The position numbers and the translations under genes were made by a program. The notes beneath the pieces were generated by a model. It was not told the origin of the DNA. It saw only the letters and a program-made list of their open reading frames with translations, and ran no database searches. From Pseudomonadota bacterium (lineage in GTDB: Bacteria; Pseudomonadota; Alphaproteobacteria; Caulobacterales; Caulobacteraceae): a stretch of DNA of 64,000 nucleotides. The stretch spans positions 1 to 64,000 of the forward strand of contig JAEWJI010000058.1 of NCBI GenBank assembly GCA_023386645.1. The letters run 5' to 3'. Of the stretch, positions 29,701 through 39,214 are shown in pieces (the stretch's first letter is position 1; the number at the start of each line of letters is the position of its first letter).

Positions 29701-31700
29701 ACCCCGAGTTCCAGCACCAGGCGGTTGAAGCCGTCGCTTTCGGTGCGGCCGGTCCAGACCGCCTCGACCGCATCCTCGAACGGCTGCTTGACCGTGGCGA
29801 AGTCCAGCGCCTCGCCGCGCGGATCCTCCAGCAGGAATTCGTGGATGTGCACCGGTTCGCCCTGGGTAGGCTTCAGGGCGTGCCCGAACTCCTCCAACGT
29901 CGTCAGGCCCATGTCCGCCAGGATCGGAAGCACGGCCGAAAGCGGCGCCGCCGAGCCCCTCCGGTAAAGCTTGAACCGGAACTGCAAGGGGCTGTCCTCG
30001 GCGGTCCGGAAAGCGCGCACCGCCACCGGCTCGCCGCCGGAGGCCGCCTCGCCCGTCGCGTTCAGGCGATCGACCTCGGTCAGATCAGTGACCGCCTCGA
30101 CGGCGTCGTAGCGGTCGCGATAGCCGGCGCTGAAGGCGTGGGCCCACTGATGGCTCAAGGCTCCGATCTGAGCCTCCGCGATGCCGGCCGTGCGCGCGGC
30201 GCTCTCGAACCGGTCGACCCAGCTTCGGCCCGCCTCCGCCACCTCGGCCTCCAGGGCCTTGAGGTCCGGCGAGGGATGCTCGCCCGGTGTCACCCCGATG
30301 ATGTAGTGGATGCGCACCAACGGCTGGTCTGACAGCTGCGGATACCAGGCCGACATCCGCCCGCCCCACGCCCGTGTCAGGATCTTGCCGATCCGCTCGC
30401 GCACCGAGGCGTCGAACCGCTCGCGCGGAATGAAGGCGAGGACCGATACGAACCGGTCGAACGGGTCCTTGCGCGTGAAGGTCCGGATGCGCGGCCGATC
30501 GTAGAGGTGCAGGATGCCGAGCGCGATCTCGAGAAGCTCGTCCTCGGTGATCTGGAAGAGCTCGTCCCGGGGATAGTTCTCCAGGATGTTCTTCAGCCGC
30601 TTGTAGTTGTGGCTGCCGGGCGCCTTTCCGGCGCGCGCCAGGGCGTTGGACACCTTGAGGCGCAGCAGGGGCACCTCGGAGGCGGCCCGGTCATAGGCCT
30701 CGGCCGTGAACAGGCCCACGAAGCGTGTTTCGCCGGAGGGACGGCCGTCGTCGCCGTAACGCTTGACCCCGATGTAGTCCATGTAGGCCCGCCGGTGGAC
30801 GCGCGACCGGACGTTGGCCTTGGCGACCGTCACCGGGTCAGAAAGGTCCAGCTGCCGCTTCATCGAGCGGGTCAGCACCGCCGGCTCGTTGGCGCGGCGC
30901 AGCACGGTGCGGTCCGGATCGGCGAGCACACCTAACCCCGCTCCCGACAGGCACAGGGGCGCCTCGGCTTCGTAGCCGCCGTCGGCGGTGCGCGGATAGT
31001 CGTAGTCGCGCGCGCCCAGGAATACGAAGTGATCACCGGCCAGCCAGCGCAGGAAGGCGAGGTTCTCCTCGATCACCGCCCGGTCCATCCCCGGCGGGCA
31101 GTTTTGAAGGTGCTCAATGGATCGCGCCATCAGGGCGTCCATCCCCGCGTGGTCCGACACGGCCGCGCGCACGTCCTCCATGGCCAGGGCCAGCGCCTCG
31201 CCGAGAGCGTCCCGCCGCTCCTGGGTCAGGGGATCGACCAGCACCAGGATGATGGACTCCCGTCCTCCCGGCTCGTCGGTGACGGGGTGCAGCAGGCCGC
31301 GCACGGTCACGCCGGCGTCGGCCAGTTCGCCCATCACGCTGTCGACCAGGAAGGGCCGGTCGTCCTGGATGATCTGGATGAGGTCGCAGGCCCCTTCCGG
31401 CCCGGGCGAGATGCTGATCCGCGCTGGTTCGCCATGGGCCCGGCCTTCCGCCGCGGTCCAGGCCTGGGCCAGGATGGCGGCCAGCTGATCACCGGTCACG
31501 GCCGGAGTGTCGTCGGCGGCGTAGTCCTCATGCGCCTGGCTCAGGAAGTCGGCGGCGGCGGTCGGATCGACCAGCCCGCCGCCCAGCGCCGCCTTGAATG
31601 CCGCTTCCAGCGCCTCCAGCGAAATGGGCTGAAGGGACGTGGAGGCGCGGTCGCCGGTCATGATCTGGTTCTCTGGCAGCGCGGCGGATGAGCCGCTCAT
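26796..31700 (-). CDS. gdhZ: NAD-specific glutamate dehydrogenase, large type
   Basis: This is a 1634-residue enzyme of the 180-kDa GDH class, which deaminates glutamate to 2-oxoglutarate with NAD. Long ACT-like N-terminal regulatory regions precede the catalytic core near residues 780-1130, with [44 protein letters not shown], and [16 protein letters not shown]-terminal helical domains follow. In Caulobacter, GdhZ also destabilises FtsZ rings and links glutamate metabolism to division; that this holds here is an inference. The ATG at 31700 is used; an ATG at codon 14 is possible. Confidence 0.97.
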   Translation of the reverse strand: MSGSSAALPENQIMTGDRASTSLQPISLEALEAAFKAALGGGLVDPTAAADFLSQAHEDYAADDTPAVTGDQLAAILAQAWTAAEGRAHGEPARISISPGPEGACDLIQIIQDDRPFLVDSVMGELADAGVTVRGLLHPVTDEPGGRESIILVLVDPLTQERRDALGEALALAMEDVRAAVSDHAGMDALMARSIEHLQNCPPGMDRAVIEENLAFLRWLAGDHFVFLGARDYDYPRTADGGYEAEAPLCLSGAGLGVLADPDRTVLRRANEPAVLTRSMKRQLDLSDPVTVAKANVRSRVHRRAYMDYIGVKRYGDDGRPSGETRFVGLFTAEAYDRAASEVPLLRLKVSNALARAGKAPGSHNYKRLKNILENYPRDELFQITEDELLEIALGILHLYDRPRIRTFTRKDPFDRFVSVLAFIPRERFDASVRERIGKILTRAWGGRMSAWYPQLSDQPLVRIHYIIGVTPGEHPSPDLKALEAEVAEAGRSWVDRFESAARTAGIAEAQIGALSHQWAHAFSAGYRDRYDAVEAVTDLTEVDRLNATGEAASGGEPVAVRAFRTAEDSPLQFRFKLYRRGSAAPLSAVLPILADMGLTTLEEFGHALKPTQGEPVHIHEFLLEDPRGEALDFATVKQPFEDAVEAVWTGRTESDGFNRLVLELGVGWRDAALVRTLARYRQQTGLDPSQTVQEEALTLYPDVARALIDLFHAKFEPGERPTREADVVALQDRIQALLQGVKSLDHDRALRRVAALIGAIKRTNYFQIGADGEPKPHISIKIASRELDDLPLPKPYREIFVWAPHIEGVHLRFGPVARGGLRWSDRRDDFRTEVLGLVKAQQVKNAVIVPVGSKGGFFPKGLPALVRAGADRDAQQAEAIRAYRTFLSGMLDVTDNIGPDGSVIPPQNVQRWEGDDPYLVVAADKGTATFSDIANGISADYGFWLDDAFASGGSVGYDHKVMGITARGAWEAVKRHFREMGKDIQSEPFTVVGVGDMSGDVFGNGMLLSKAIKLVAAFDHRDIFIDPNPDPAVSWAERERLFRLPRSSWQDYDRSKISAGGGVFSRGEKSIALTPEIKAVLDIQDDNLDPALLMKAILKAPAELLYFGGIGTYVKAPFETDAQVGDKANDAIRVDGGEVRAQVIGEGANLGMTQAGRIVFAQSGAGGVGGRINTDAIDNSAGVDSSDHEVNIKILTGAAIASGALKVEDRNALLASMTDEVGLKVLAHNYDQTLALTLQEAEGAAALDAQQRFMQHLGAKGKLDRKVEGLPNDLRLNEMKASGQALTRPELAVLTAYSKLELFDDIVATTAPDDPFFHQTLVQYFPGPLAAFEADMERHRLKREIISTVLSNEIVNMCGATFPERLRLSAQCDTRALVIAFEAARRMFRLDEAWDAVSALDLKIPAEAQTALYREVATVLRRQTFWLARRAARDGVTVQGLIDLYRPAADDLRTAGADVLSRFEQAQARARVSEFARAGAPDELAAWIGQLRPLVATADIGDLAREASWPVAQMARLYHQVGAAFDLDRLRAAAGRVPSADHFDRLAVRRLIEDLMAEQVALTRAVARASDPSVGLSEAAAEGAVDAWIGERQAVVEGVRASVDEIETSGAGWTFAKLTIANSEIRGVAASAV

Positions 31701-31877
31701 ACGACGCCAGACATAGACCGTCCGGCAGGGGGATCAACCGAGGCTGGTAGGCCAGCCGGACAGGGAAGGCAAAAGCGGAGGCGCCGGGAACGGCCCGCGC
31801 CCTGCCTTACCGCGATTTCACTTGTCCCGCCCCGGCGCCGGACCCACCTTGGCCCCGTCACTCATCAGGAGGTCGCC

Positions 31878-32435
31878 ATGCGCGCCGCCGGTTTCAAAGT
31901 CCTGTCGCTCGCCGCCGCCCTGGCCGTCCTGCCGCTTTCGACGGCCATGGCCCAGTCTGGCGAGGCCTCGGCCGAGAAGGCCATCGAAGACGCCGCCGAG
32001 GCGTTCGAGGCCCGCATGGAGGCCTTCGGCGAGCAGGCCGAGGCCATCGGGGCCGACGAGAGCCTGAGCGAGACCGAGCGGGAGATCCGCATCGCCTCTC
32101 TCTGGAAGACCTACGAGCCCGAAGTCACGGCCTTCACCGCCACGGTCACCCGTCACGCCGGCGCCATCGCCGCCGAGGCCCTGGCCGACATCGACGTCGA
32201 CGCCCTGGTCCAGGAAGCGCTCAAGGAGGCGGAGGTCGAGGTGGGCTCGGCCCAGACCGTCGCGATGGGAATGGCCCGCAACGGCTCCTGGGCCCTGAAC
32301 GACCCGGAGCAGGCCTACACCTATACGCTGGTGGCCCAGCACGCGATGGACCAGGCGTCCGAGGCGATCGGCCAGGCCCTGGCCGATGTGCGCATCGAGG
32401 CTGACGCCGACATCGACGCCGACCAGGCCGACTGA
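31878..32435 (+). CDS. Hypothetical exported protein
   Basis: This is a 185-residue protein. The signal peptide MRAAGFKVLSLAAALAVLPLSTAMAQ is clear. The mature part is rich in Ala, Glu and Asp, almost entirely helical in character and very acidic, ending ADADIDADQAD. AGGAGG 6 nt upstream fixes the ATG. It is divergent from gdhZ across 177 bp. I recognise no family; a periplasmic helical protein is all I would claim. Confidence 0.78.
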   Translation: MRAAGFKVLSLAAALAVLPLSTAMAQSGEASAEKAIEDAAEAFEARMEAFGEQAEAIGADESLSETEREIRIASLWKTYEPEVTAFTATVTRHAGAIAAEALADIDVDALVQEALKEAEVEVGSAQTVAMGMARNGSWALNDPEQAYTYTLVAQHAMDQASEAIGQALADVRIEADADIDADQAD

Positions 32436-32491
32436 GCCTTCGGTCGCATTCGGGCGATTGACGGCGGCTCGCCTGGCCGCGACAGGGCGCG

Positions 32492-33157
32492 ATGCCCGCG
32501 TCCCAGCCCCTGCTCCCCGTCGATCCGCACCTGTACGCCGCCTTCCTTGGCGTGATGGCGGTCATGGCCGTGACTCCGGGGCCGGCCAACCTGTTCTCGG
32601 TCGCGACCGGGGCGGAGCGAGGGCGCCGGGCGGCGCTCCTGGGCGTGGCCGGGATGAACGCCGCGACGCTGGTGTGGTTCGGAGCGGCGGCGCTCGGCCT
32701 CGGGGCCCTGGTCTCGACCTTCCCGAACGCCTTTCGTCTGATCGCGGTCGCCGGCGCCGTCTATGTGGTCTGGCTGGGGGTGCAGGCGATCCGGACCGCC
32801 CTTAAGGCAGATGACCTCGGCACGGCTCGACCGGTGGAGGCCCGCCCTCGCGTGCACATCCGGCGCTCCGCCTTCGTCGACGGCTTCATGGTCCAGCTGG
32901 GCAATCCGAAGATCGTGCTCTTCTTCAGCGCCGTGCTCCCGCCCTTCATGGACGTGTCTCGCCCGGCGGCCCCGCAGCTGATGCTGTTCGCCGCCGCCAC
33001 CGTCGGCATGGACGTGATCAGCATGAGCGCCTACGGCCTGGGCGGCGCGGCGCTCGCGGCCCGCATGTCCCGGCCCCGCTTCCGTCGCGGCTTCGGCCTC
33101 GCGACCGGAGCTTTGCTGTTTCTGGCGGCTGCCTTGATAGTCACGCGATTAGAGTAG
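32492..33157 (+). CDS. LysE/RhtB family amino-acid exporter
   Basis: This is a 221-residue inner-membrane translocator with about six helices. Family marks are MAVTPGPANLFSVATGAERGRRAALLGVAGMNAAT and FVDGFMVQLGNPKIVLFFSAVLPPF. LysE/RhtB proteins export amino acids or homoserine derivatives; the substrate cannot be read from sequence. It follows the exported-protein gene by 56 bp. The start codon lacks a strong ribosome-binding site. Confidence 0.93.
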   Translation: MPASQPLLPVDPHLYAAFLGVMAVMAVTPGPANLFSVATGAERGRRAALLGVAGMNAATLVWFGAAALGLGALVSTFPNAFRLIAVAGAVYVVWLGVQAIRTALKADDLGTARPVEARPRVHIRRSAFVDGFMVQLGNPKIVLFFSAVLPPFMDVSRPAAPQLMLFAAATVGMDVISMSAYGLGGAALAARMSRPRFRRGFGLATGALLFLAAALIVTRLE

Positions 33158-33239
33158 GTTGCCGACCCATGGAACGAGGGTGTTCAGGCCCCGTTCAGGT
33201 CGGATCAGTCATATGGGATAGGCTTAAGGAGCACCCCCC

Positions 33240-33797
33240 ATGTCCAAGCTTACCCTGAGTTCGGTCGCGATCGCGGCGGCGGCCCTGACTTTGGCCGCCT
33301 GCGCCACCGCAACCCCCTACCAGCCAGCCGGCTACAACGGCCAGCGGGGCGGCTACGCCGAGCAGCGGCTGGAGAACAACCGCTACCGCGTCACCTTCGC
33401 CGGCAATTCGGTCACCAGCCGCGAACAGGTCGAGATGGGCCTGCTGCTGCGCGCCGCCGAGCTGACCCGCGACGCCGGCTACGACTGGTTCGCCACCGTG
33501 AACCGCGCGACCGACCGCGACACCCGCTTCTACACCACCGGCGATCCCTTCTACCGCGACCGCTACTGGCCCTACTGGGGTCCTTCCTGGCGCTGGTACA
33601 GCCGTCGGGGCGTCTGGAGCCGCTGGAACGATCCCTTCTGGGGCCGCAACGACTTCGACGTCCGTCAGGTCGACCGCTACGAGGCCACGACCGAGATCAT
33701 CATGGGTCGCGGCGCCAAGCCCGCGGGCGACGCCAACGCCTTCGACGCCCGCGAGGTGATCCAGAACGTCGGCCCCCTGGTTCCCCGGGCGATGTAA
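33240..33797 (+). CDS. CC0125/CC1285 family lipoprotein
   Basis: This is a 185-residue outer-envelope lipoprotein. MSKLTLSSVAIAAAALTLAAC gives lipobox LAAC with Cys21. The mature part has YRVTFAGNSVTSREQVEMGLLLRAAELTRDAGYDWFATVNR, the family core, and a Tyr/Trp/Arg-rich middle (DRYWPYWGPSWRWYSRRG). The family is characteristic of Caulobacterales and relatives; its function is unknown. AAGGAG precedes the start. A perfect palindrome follows the stop. Confidence 0.88.
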   Translation: MSKLTLSSVAIAAAALTLAACATATPYQPAGYNGQRGGYAEQRLENNRYRVTFAGNSVTSREQVEMGLLLRAAELTRDAGYDWFATVNRATDRDTRFYTTGDPFYRDRYWPYWGPSWRWYSRRGVWSRWNDPFWGRNDFDVRQVDRYEATTEIIMGRGAKPAGDANAFDAREVIQNVGPLVPRAM

Positions 33798-33806
33798 GCC
33801 CAGCCA

Positions 33807-33835
33807 TATCCTCCCCATCTGCGATGGGGAGGATA
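33807..33835. repeat. Intergenic palindrome, CCTCCCCATC family (13-bp perfect arms)
   Basis: TATCCTCCCCATC (33807-33819) and GATGGGGAGGATA (33823-33835) form a perfect 13-bp stem with a TGC loop, lying between the convergent lipoprotein gene and the DUF6065 gene. It is the cleanest copy of the family and is well placed as a bidirectional terminator, although there is no T tract. Confidence 0.85.
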
Positions 33836-33839
33836 CGTC

Positions 33840-34607
33840 CTATCCCACCCTCGGCGACCGCAGCCGGCGTTTGTTCGCGTGCGTCGGCGGGGCCGTGCCC
33901 AGGTCCTCGGGCAGTTCACCCTTGAAGTAGAACCTCTGCCAGGCCTCCTTGGCCGCGTCCGGGTCGCCCGAGGCCAGGCGGGTGTTGAAGTCCGTCCTCT
34001 GGCGATTCCAGGCTTCGAACTGCCCTTTCATCACCGGGTTGGACTCCAGCGACCGGATCACCGGCTCGACCTGCTCCATCCGCCGATGCTCCACCAGGGT
34101 GATGAAGCAGAAGGGCTCGCCCTTCTCGAACCGGATCCGCCCTGGCCGTGTGAAGATCCAGTTCATCGTGAACGGAAAAGGCAGCCAGTCGGTCTCGATC
34201 AGGCCGACCAGCGGCTGGATCCCATCCTTCACATGGTTCGGCGAGCCCGAGCACTGCATCCCCCAGCCCGGCGGCGAGCGGAACAGATACTGCGGGTGCA
34301 TGGTCAGGACCCCACGCGAGAAGTGCGAGGTGACGAAGTGATCCAGTTCCGGCTGCGGCCGGTCCGGGGTGATCGTGATGTCCTCCTGGCGCGGTCCGCC
34401 GTTCCACTCGGCCGAAAAGCCGAAGGGGCACAGGATCTCCCAGCCGGTGGTGTTGGCCATGTTCAGCGGCAGGCAGCGATAGGGATGCCGGCTGGCGAAG
34501 GCGTCCATCCAGTTGCGCGACTGCCGGCCCGGGACAAGGTCCGGCGGCCGGGCGCTCATGGGATAGCATTCCAGTTCCAAGGCGGAGCTCCGGCGGCTAA
34601 GCGACAC
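33840..34607 (-). CDS. DUF6065 family protein
   Basis: This is a 255-residue protein that resembles DUF6065, a family of unknown function. The core includes [62 protein letters not shown] and [22 protein letters not shown]. No signal peptide or membrane helix is seen. An internal Met at codon 17 (MSARPPDL) is an alternative start. It is divergent from the ProX-type gene with only 26 bp between the annotated starts, so either the promoters overlap this region or the real start is the later Met. Confidence 0.8.
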   Translation of the reverse strand: MSLSRRSSALELECYPMSARPPDLVPGRQSRNWMDAFASRHPYRCLPLNMANTTGWEILCPFGFSAEWNGGPRQEDITITPDRPQPELDHFVTSHFSRGVLTMHPQYLFRSPPGWGMQCSGSPNHVKDGIQPLVGLIETDWLPFPFTMNWIFTRPGRIRFEKGEPFCFITLVEHRRMEQVEPVIRSLESNPVMKGQFEAWNRQRTDFNTRLASGDPDAAKEAWQRFYFKGELPEDLGTAPPTHANKRRLRSPRVG

Positions 34608-34633
34608 TGTCCTCCCTCCTAGCTCAGGCCGCG

Positions 34634-35164
34634 ATGACCCCTCAACCTGATCCCGAGCCGGCGTACGACCGCAACCGGCTGCTCGCCTTCCTCGACGATC
34701 GCGGGATCGCCCACACGACCCACGACCATCCCGCCGTCTTCCGCGTCGAGGAGGGGCTGGAACTCAAGGCCGCCATGCCCGGCACCCACACCAAGAACCT
34801 GTTTCTCAAGGACAAAAGGGGCCAGCTCTGGCTCATCTCGGCCCGGCAGGACACGGTCGTGGACCTGAAGCGCGCCCCGCGATGGATCGGCTCGGACCGC
34901 CTGTCCTTCGGCAATGAACAGCTGATGTGGGAGACGCTGGGCGTCCGCCCCGGTTCGGTCACGGCGCTCGGCCTTATCAACGATGTCGACCGCCACGTCC
35001 GCTTCGTGCTCGACCAGCGTCTGTGGGACGCGGACACCGTCAACTTCCACCCCCTGGTGAACACCGCCACCACGGCGCTAGCCCAGGCCGCCTTCCGCCG
35101 CTTCCTCGAGGCCATCGGGCGAGAGCCCCAGGTGGTGGATTTCACCGCCGTCTCGACCGCTTGA
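34634..35164 (+). CDS. Prolyl-tRNA editing protein (ProXp-ala/YbaK-type deacylase)
   Basis: This is a 176-residue free-standing editing domain that hydrolyses mischarged Ala-tRNA(Pro). The family core is [42 protein letters not shown], with the conserved lysine in HTKNLF, then [29 protein letters not shown] and [12 protein letters not shown]. The length matches PrdX/ProXp-ala. Confidence 0.92.
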   Translation: MTPQPDPEPAYDRNRLLAFLDDRGIAHTTHDHPAVFRVEEGLELKAAMPGTHTKNLFLKDKRGQLWLISARQDTVVDLKRAPRWIGSDRLSFGNEQLMWETLGVRPGSVTALGLINDVDRHVRFVLDQRLWDADTVNFHPLVNTATTALAQAAFRRFLEAIGREPQVVDFTAVSTA

Positions 35165-35228
35165 GTTCGCCTTCGCGCGCGACCATCTGAGCGCGACCGC
35201 GTTATCGACTGCTTCAGGACCCCACCGC

Positions 35229-36125
35229 ATGACCTTCGCCGACCCGACCGCCCTGCCCGAAGACTTGATCAAGGACGGCTCCGACGCGGGCTTCATGAAG
35301 GACGTGGTCGAGGCGTCGCGCGTCCAGCCGGTCATCGTCGACTTCTGGGCCACCTGGTGCGGACCCTGCCGCCAGCTGACCCCCGCGCTGGAGAAGGCGG
35401 TCAAGGCCGCCCGGGGCGCGGTCAAGCTGGTCAAGATCGACGTCGACAAGAACCCCGCCTACGCCGGCCAGCTGCGCGTGCAGTCGATCCCGACGGTCTA
35501 CGCCTTCGTCAACGGCCAGCCGGTCGACGGCTTCCAGGGCGCCGTGCCCGAGAGCCAGATCAAGGCCTTCATCGACAAGCTGACCGGCGACCAGGGCGGA
35601 AACTCCGACGTCGAACAGCTTCTGAACATGGGCGAGGAGTCGCTTTCTCTCAACGACTTCGGCGGTGCGGCTCAGGCATTCGCGCATGTCCTGACGCTAG
35701 AGCCCGAAAACCTCAAGGCCATCGCGGGCATGGCGCGGGTCTATCTGGCCGGCGGCGACGCCGAGCAGGCGCGCCAGACCCTGGCCATGGCCCCGGCCGA
35801 CAGCACCGATCCGGCCATCGCCAGCATTCGGGCCCAATTGGCCCTGGCCTCGTCGGCTCCATCGGGAGAGACCGAGACGCTGCGGGCCCGGCTCCAGGCC
35901 GACCCGAACGACCACCAGGCCCGCTTCGACCTGGCTCAGGCCCAGGCCTCCTCCGGCGACCTGAAGGGCGCGGTCGACAGTCTTCTGGCCATCGTCCAGG
36001 CCGACCGCGACTGGAACGATCAGGCCGCCCGCAAACAGCTGCTGACGGTCTTCGAGGCCGCCGGCCTGTCCAGCGACATCGCCCGCGACGGGCGCCGCCG
36101 TCTGTCCTCCATCCTGTTCGCCTAG
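35229..36125 (+). CDS. YbbN/CnoX-like thioredoxin-TPR protein
   Basis: This is a 298-residue protein. The N-terminal thioredoxin fold (residues ~15-125) has the active-site motif WCGPC (VIVDFWATWCGPCRQLTP) and the cis-proline segment QSIPTVYAF. The rest is TPR-like helical repeats (LNDFGGAAQAFAHVLTLEPEN and following), the YbbN/CnoX layout. CnoX proteins act as redox-controlled holdases that hand clients to chaperones. Unlike E. coli CnoX, this one keeps both active-site cysteines, so it may also reduce disulfides. Confidence 0.93.
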   Translation: MTFADPTALPEDLIKDGSDAGFMKDVVEASRVQPVIVDFWATWCGPCRQLTPALEKAVKAARGAVKLVKIDVDKNPAYAGQLRVQSIPTVYAFVNGQPVDGFQGAVPESQIKAFIDKLTGDQGGNSDVEQLLNMGEESLSLNDFGGAAQAFAHVLTLEPENLKAIAGMARVYLAGGDAEQARQTLAMAPADSTDPAIASIRAQLALASSAPSGETETLRARLQADPNDHQARFDLAQAQASSGDLKGAVDSLLAIVQADRDWNDQAARKQLLTVFEAAGLSSDIARDGRRRLSSILFA

Positions 36126-36138
36126 GTCGAAGGCCCGG

Positions 36139-36798
36139 ATGCCGCAGAGTTACGTCAGGGCCATCGACCTTCCTCAGGTGATCCCGGTCTTCCCGTTGCC
36201 GGGCGCAATCCTGATGCCGCGCGGCCAACTGCCCCTCAATGTCTTCGAGCCGCGCTATCTGAACATGGTGGACGACGCCATGGCCGGCGACCGGATCATC
36301 GGCATGATCCAGCCAGCCGGAGGACCCCGCAACCTGCCGCCGCTCTGCCCCATCGGCTGCGCGGGCCGGATCACCAGCTTCGCGGAGACCTCCGACGGCC
36401 GCTACCTGATCACCCTGACGGGGATCAGCCGCTTCCGGATGATCGCCGAACTGCCCAGCCGTACCCCCTATCGCCAGGTGCGCGCCGCCTTCGCCGAGTT
36501 CGAGGCCGACCTGGCCGGTCCCGACGAGGATCCCGACCTGGACCGGCCCGCCCTCCTGGCGGCGCTGCGCGCCTATCTGGAGCGCCGGGCGCTGGAGGTG
36601 GACTGGGAGACGGCCGAAGCGGCGCCGGAAGAAGCCCTGATCAACAGCCTGGCCATGGCCCTGCCGTTCGAGCCGTCGGAGAAACAGGCTCTGCTGGAGG
36701 CCGTGAGCCTGACCGAACGGGCCCAGGCCCTGACCGCCCTGCTCCACATCGACGCCGCCGACATCGGCGACGGCGAAAGCCCCCAGTCGCTGCAGTAG
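36139..36798 (+). CDS. LON peptidase N-terminal (substrate-binding) domain protein
   Basis: This is a 219-residue stand-alone LON N-domain without ATPase or protease domains. The opening QVIPVFPLPGAILMPRGQLPLNVFEPRYLNMVDDAM is the family signature; IGCAGRITSFAETSDGRYLITLTGISRFR follows. The helical C-terminal part is complete. Its role is unknown; adaptor or substrate recognition is a guess. It follows the YbbN-like gene by 13 bp and precedes a Trm112 gene, an arrangement common in Alphaproteobacteria. Confidence 0.93.
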   Translation: MPQSYVRAIDLPQVIPVFPLPGAILMPRGQLPLNVFEPRYLNMVDDAMAGDRIIGMIQPAGGPRNLPPLCPIGCAGRITSFAETSDGRYLITLTGISRFRMIAELPSRTPYRQVRAAFAEFEADLAGPDEDPDLDRPALLAALRAYLERRALEVDWETAEAAPEEALINSLAMALPFEPSEKQALLEAVSLTERAQALTALLHIDAADIGDGESPQSLQ

Positions 36799-36830
36799 CG
36801 GCGACCTGCAGGCGGGCTTAAGACGGCGCC

Positions 36831-37025
36831 ATGAGCGAAGAGTTCCACACCCCCGCCTCGGTCGACCCTCGTCTTCTCGAAGTGCTGGTCTGTCCCGTCA
36901 CCCGGGGCCGCCTGACCTACGACCGCGACGCCAACGAACTGATCTCCGCAGGCGCCAAGCTCGCCTACCCCATCCGCGACGGGGTGCCGATCATGCTAGC
37001 CGAGGAAGCGCGGGCGCTGGATTAG
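36831..37025 (+). CDS. Trm112 family protein
   Basis: This is a 64-residue Trm112-like zinc-ribbon-type protein, similar to YcaR. The core [51 protein letters not shown] is complete. It has only one cysteine, so it is a zinc-free version. Trm112 proteins act as activating partners of methyltransferases; the partner here is unknown. It ends 8 bp from the convergent ubiH-family gene. Confidence 0.93.
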   Translation: MSEEFHTPASVDPRLLEVLVCPVTRGRLTYDRDANELISAGAKLAYPIRDGVPIMLAEEARALD

Positions 37026-37033
37026 GTCTCCGC

Positions 37034-38287
37034 CTAAACCGGCTCGCCTTTCAATAGCCGAGGCAGGTCCCCGACCGCGCCGCCGGCCTCCTGCATGAAA
37101 GCGCGCCTCAAGGGCCCGATGCGGTTCACCGCCGCCATCCCCAGATCGCGCGCCAGACGCACCGGCGGCAGATCGTTCGAGAACAGCCGGACGAAGGCGT
37201 CGAAACCGGCCGCCAGCACCACATTGTCGAACCGCCGCCAGCGGGCGTAGCGGTCCAGCACCGTCTCCGATCCGATGTCCTCGCCCAACCGCATGGCCTC
37301 GACCAGGACCTCGGCCAGGGCTGCGGCGTCCCGCAGGCCCATGTTCAGCCCCTGGCCGGCGACCGGGTGCACCCCGTGGGCCGCGTCTCCCAGGATCGCG
37401 GTGCGCCGCGCCGTCAGCCGCTCGGCCAGCTCCAGCGCCAGCGGATAGACGAAGCGAGGGCCCTCCACCGTCGCGCCGTCCAGGAACTCCCCGAACCGCC
37501 GCATCAGATGGGCGGAAAAGGCCGCGTCGGACGCGGTCCTCAGCGCCTCGGCCGCCCGCGTGGTCTCGGTCCACACCAGGCTCGCGCGCTGATCGGTCAG
37601 GGGCAGGATGGCGAAGGGGCCGGACGGCAGGAAGTATTCGTGCGCCACATTGCCGTGGTCGCGGCCCAGCCTGACGGTCGCCACCACCCCCGACTGGCCG
37701 TAGCCCCAGCCCACGGTGTCGATCCCGGCCGCCCGCCGGACGGTGGAGCCCCGTCCCTCGGCCCCGACCACCAGAGAGGTGGTCAGCTCGGCCCCGTCGG
37801 CGAGCCGCACCGTCGCGGCCGCCGTTCCGGTCTCGACCGAGGCCACCGAAGCCGGCGCCCGGACCTCGACCCCGGCCGCCGCCACCGCCTCGGCCAAAGC
37901 CGCGCGGATGTGCCGGTTCTCGACCATGTAGCCGAGCGGCTCCCCGCCCGTCCGCCCGGCGATCTCCTCGGCGTCGAAGCGCAGGAAGGCGGGCGAGGCG
38001 GATCGGCTGGCCGCCCCTGGCCGGCGGCCGTCGGTGACCAGGATATGGTCCATCCGGCAGGCGTGCGGCCGCAGCGCCTCCCCCACCCCCAGCGCGTCCA
38101 GTATGCGGAAGGTCGAGAAGGCGAGGGCGGTCGAGCGGCCGTCGAAGGTCGGTTCCAGCTGGGCGCTAAAGGGCCGGGGATCGACCAGCACGACCCTCAG
38201 CCCCCCCTGCGCCGCCGCCAGGGCGAAGCTGGCCCCCGCCAGGCCGGCGCCGGCGATCACCACGTCGTATCGTTCAGGGGAAGCCAT
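37034..38287 (-). CDS. UbiH/UbiF/COQ6-family FAD-dependent hydroxylase
   Basis: This is a 417-residue flavoprotein monooxygenase, probably of ubiquinone ring hydroxylation. It shows YDVVIAGAGLAGASFALAAA (dinucleotide fold), VVGAEGRGSTVRRAAG (DG-type motif, here EG), and ILGDAAHGVHPVAGQGLNMGLRDAA (GD motif and family signature). Which ring position it hydroxylates cannot be told. I use the ATG at 38287, just before the FAD fold; an in-frame ATG at 38329 exists. Confidence 0.9.
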   Translation of the reverse strand: MASPERYDVVIAGAGLAGASFALAAAQGGLRVVLVDPRPFSAQLEPTFDGRSTALAFSTFRILDALGVGEALRPHACRMDHILVTDGRRPGAASRSASPAFLRFDAEEIAGRTGGEPLGYMVENRHIRAALAEAVAAAGVEVRAPASVASVETGTAAATVRLADGAELTTSLVVGAEGRGSTVRRAAGIDTVGWGYGQSGVVATVRLGRDHGNVAHEYFLPSGPFAILPLTDQRASLVWTETTRAAEALRTASDAAFSAHLMRRFGEFLDGATVEGPRFVYPLALELAERLTARRTAILGDAAHGVHPVAGQGLNMGLRDAAALAEVLVEAMRLGEDIGSETVLDRYARWRRFDNVVLAAGFDAFVRLFSNDLPPVRLARDLGMAAVNRIGPLRRAFMQEAGGAVGDLPRLLKGEPV

Positions 38288-38358
38288 GGCGGCTATGTCG
38301 CCCCGCCGGGGCCTCGCGTCCAGCCTCACGCGATTATGAGGCGCGCGGCGTCGCGCAG

Positions 38359-39120
38359 ATGGCTACAGATTCCGCCATGACGGCGAGGGGCAGGATCCTG
38401 GCGGGGGTTGTGGCGGGCGCGACGATGCTCGCCGTAAGCTCGACCGCCCAGCCGGCCGGCGCGCGCGGCCCAACGCGGGAGGCCCCCGTCGAGCCCGTGG
38501 TGGTGGAGCTGTTCACCGCCCAAGGCTGCCATGGCTGTCCGGACGCCAACCGTCTGGTCGAGGAGCTGGCCGAGGAGCCCGGCGTCATCGCCCTGACTTA
38601 CGCCGTTGATTACTGGGACTATCTCGGCTGGCCCGACACCTTCGCCAAGCCCGAGTTCGCCGACCGCCAGCGGGCTTATCGCTCGGCCCTGGGGGTGCGC
38701 GACGTCTATACGCCCCAGGTGGTGATCGACGGTCGCCGTCAGGTCTCCGGGGCGCAGCCGCCCGTCGTCCAGACCGCGGTCGAGGAAGAGGCCCAGCGCC
38801 GCGCCTTTCCGCCGCAGGTCGAGTTCCGCGAGGACGGCGATCGCGTGGGCGTCGGCTCGGGCCGCCCGCCGAATGGCGGCGCAGAGGTCTGGGCCGTGAT
38901 CTACGAACCCGGCCCCCAGACCGTGACCGTGCGCGGGGGCGACAATCGCGGCCAGGCCGTCCGGCACGTCAATGTCGTCAAGGGGCTCCGGCGGCTAGGC
39001 GAATGGCACGGTCGCCCGACGCTGTTCGCCCTGCCCGACGGAATTTCTGAAGACGCCGGCGTGGTGGTCATGGTCCAGGGAAAGCGGGACCGTCGCATCC
39101 TCGCCGCCGCCGCCCGCTAG
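38359..39120 (+). CDS. DUF1223 family thioredoxin-like exported protein
   Basis: This is a 253-residue protein of the DUF1223 family. It has a hydrophobic N-terminus (ILAGVVAGATMLAVSSTAQPAGA, probable signal peptide) and a thioredoxin-like core: VVVELFTAQGCHGCPDANRLVEEL with CxxC, YAVDYWDYLGWPDTFAKPEFADRQRAY, and YTPQVVIDGRRQVSG. The function is unknown; a periplasmic redox role is an inference from CxxC. The second Met (38377) is an equally likely start. It is divergent from the ubiH-family gene. Confidence 0.88.
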   Translation: MATDSAMTARGRILAGVVAGATMLAVSSTAQPAGARGPTREAPVEPVVVELFTAQGCHGCPDANRLVEELAEEPGVIALTYAVDYWDYLGWPDTFAKPEFADRQRAYRSALGVRDVYTPQVVIDGRRQVSGAQPPVVQTAVEEEAQRRAFPPQVEFREDGDRVGVGSGRPPNGGAEVWAVIYEPGPQTVTVRGGDNRGQAVRHVNVVKGLRRLGEWHGRPTLFALPDGISEDAGVVVMVQGKRDRRILAAAAR

Positions 39121-39214
39121 AGGCACTCGACCGACCGGTCATATTCGATCACTGTTCCCCCAGCAGGACTGGCGTCAGGATGGCTGACCATCTTGCGGCG
39201 GGGGAGCGACAACT

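Noticed and set aside
27072..30332. A 1086-codon open frame on the + strand opposite gdhZ
   Set aside because: It is antisense to a well-conserved enzyme, has low-complexity Arg/Gly/Asp-rich content and no recognisable domain. Long antisense frames are expected in very GC-rich DNA.
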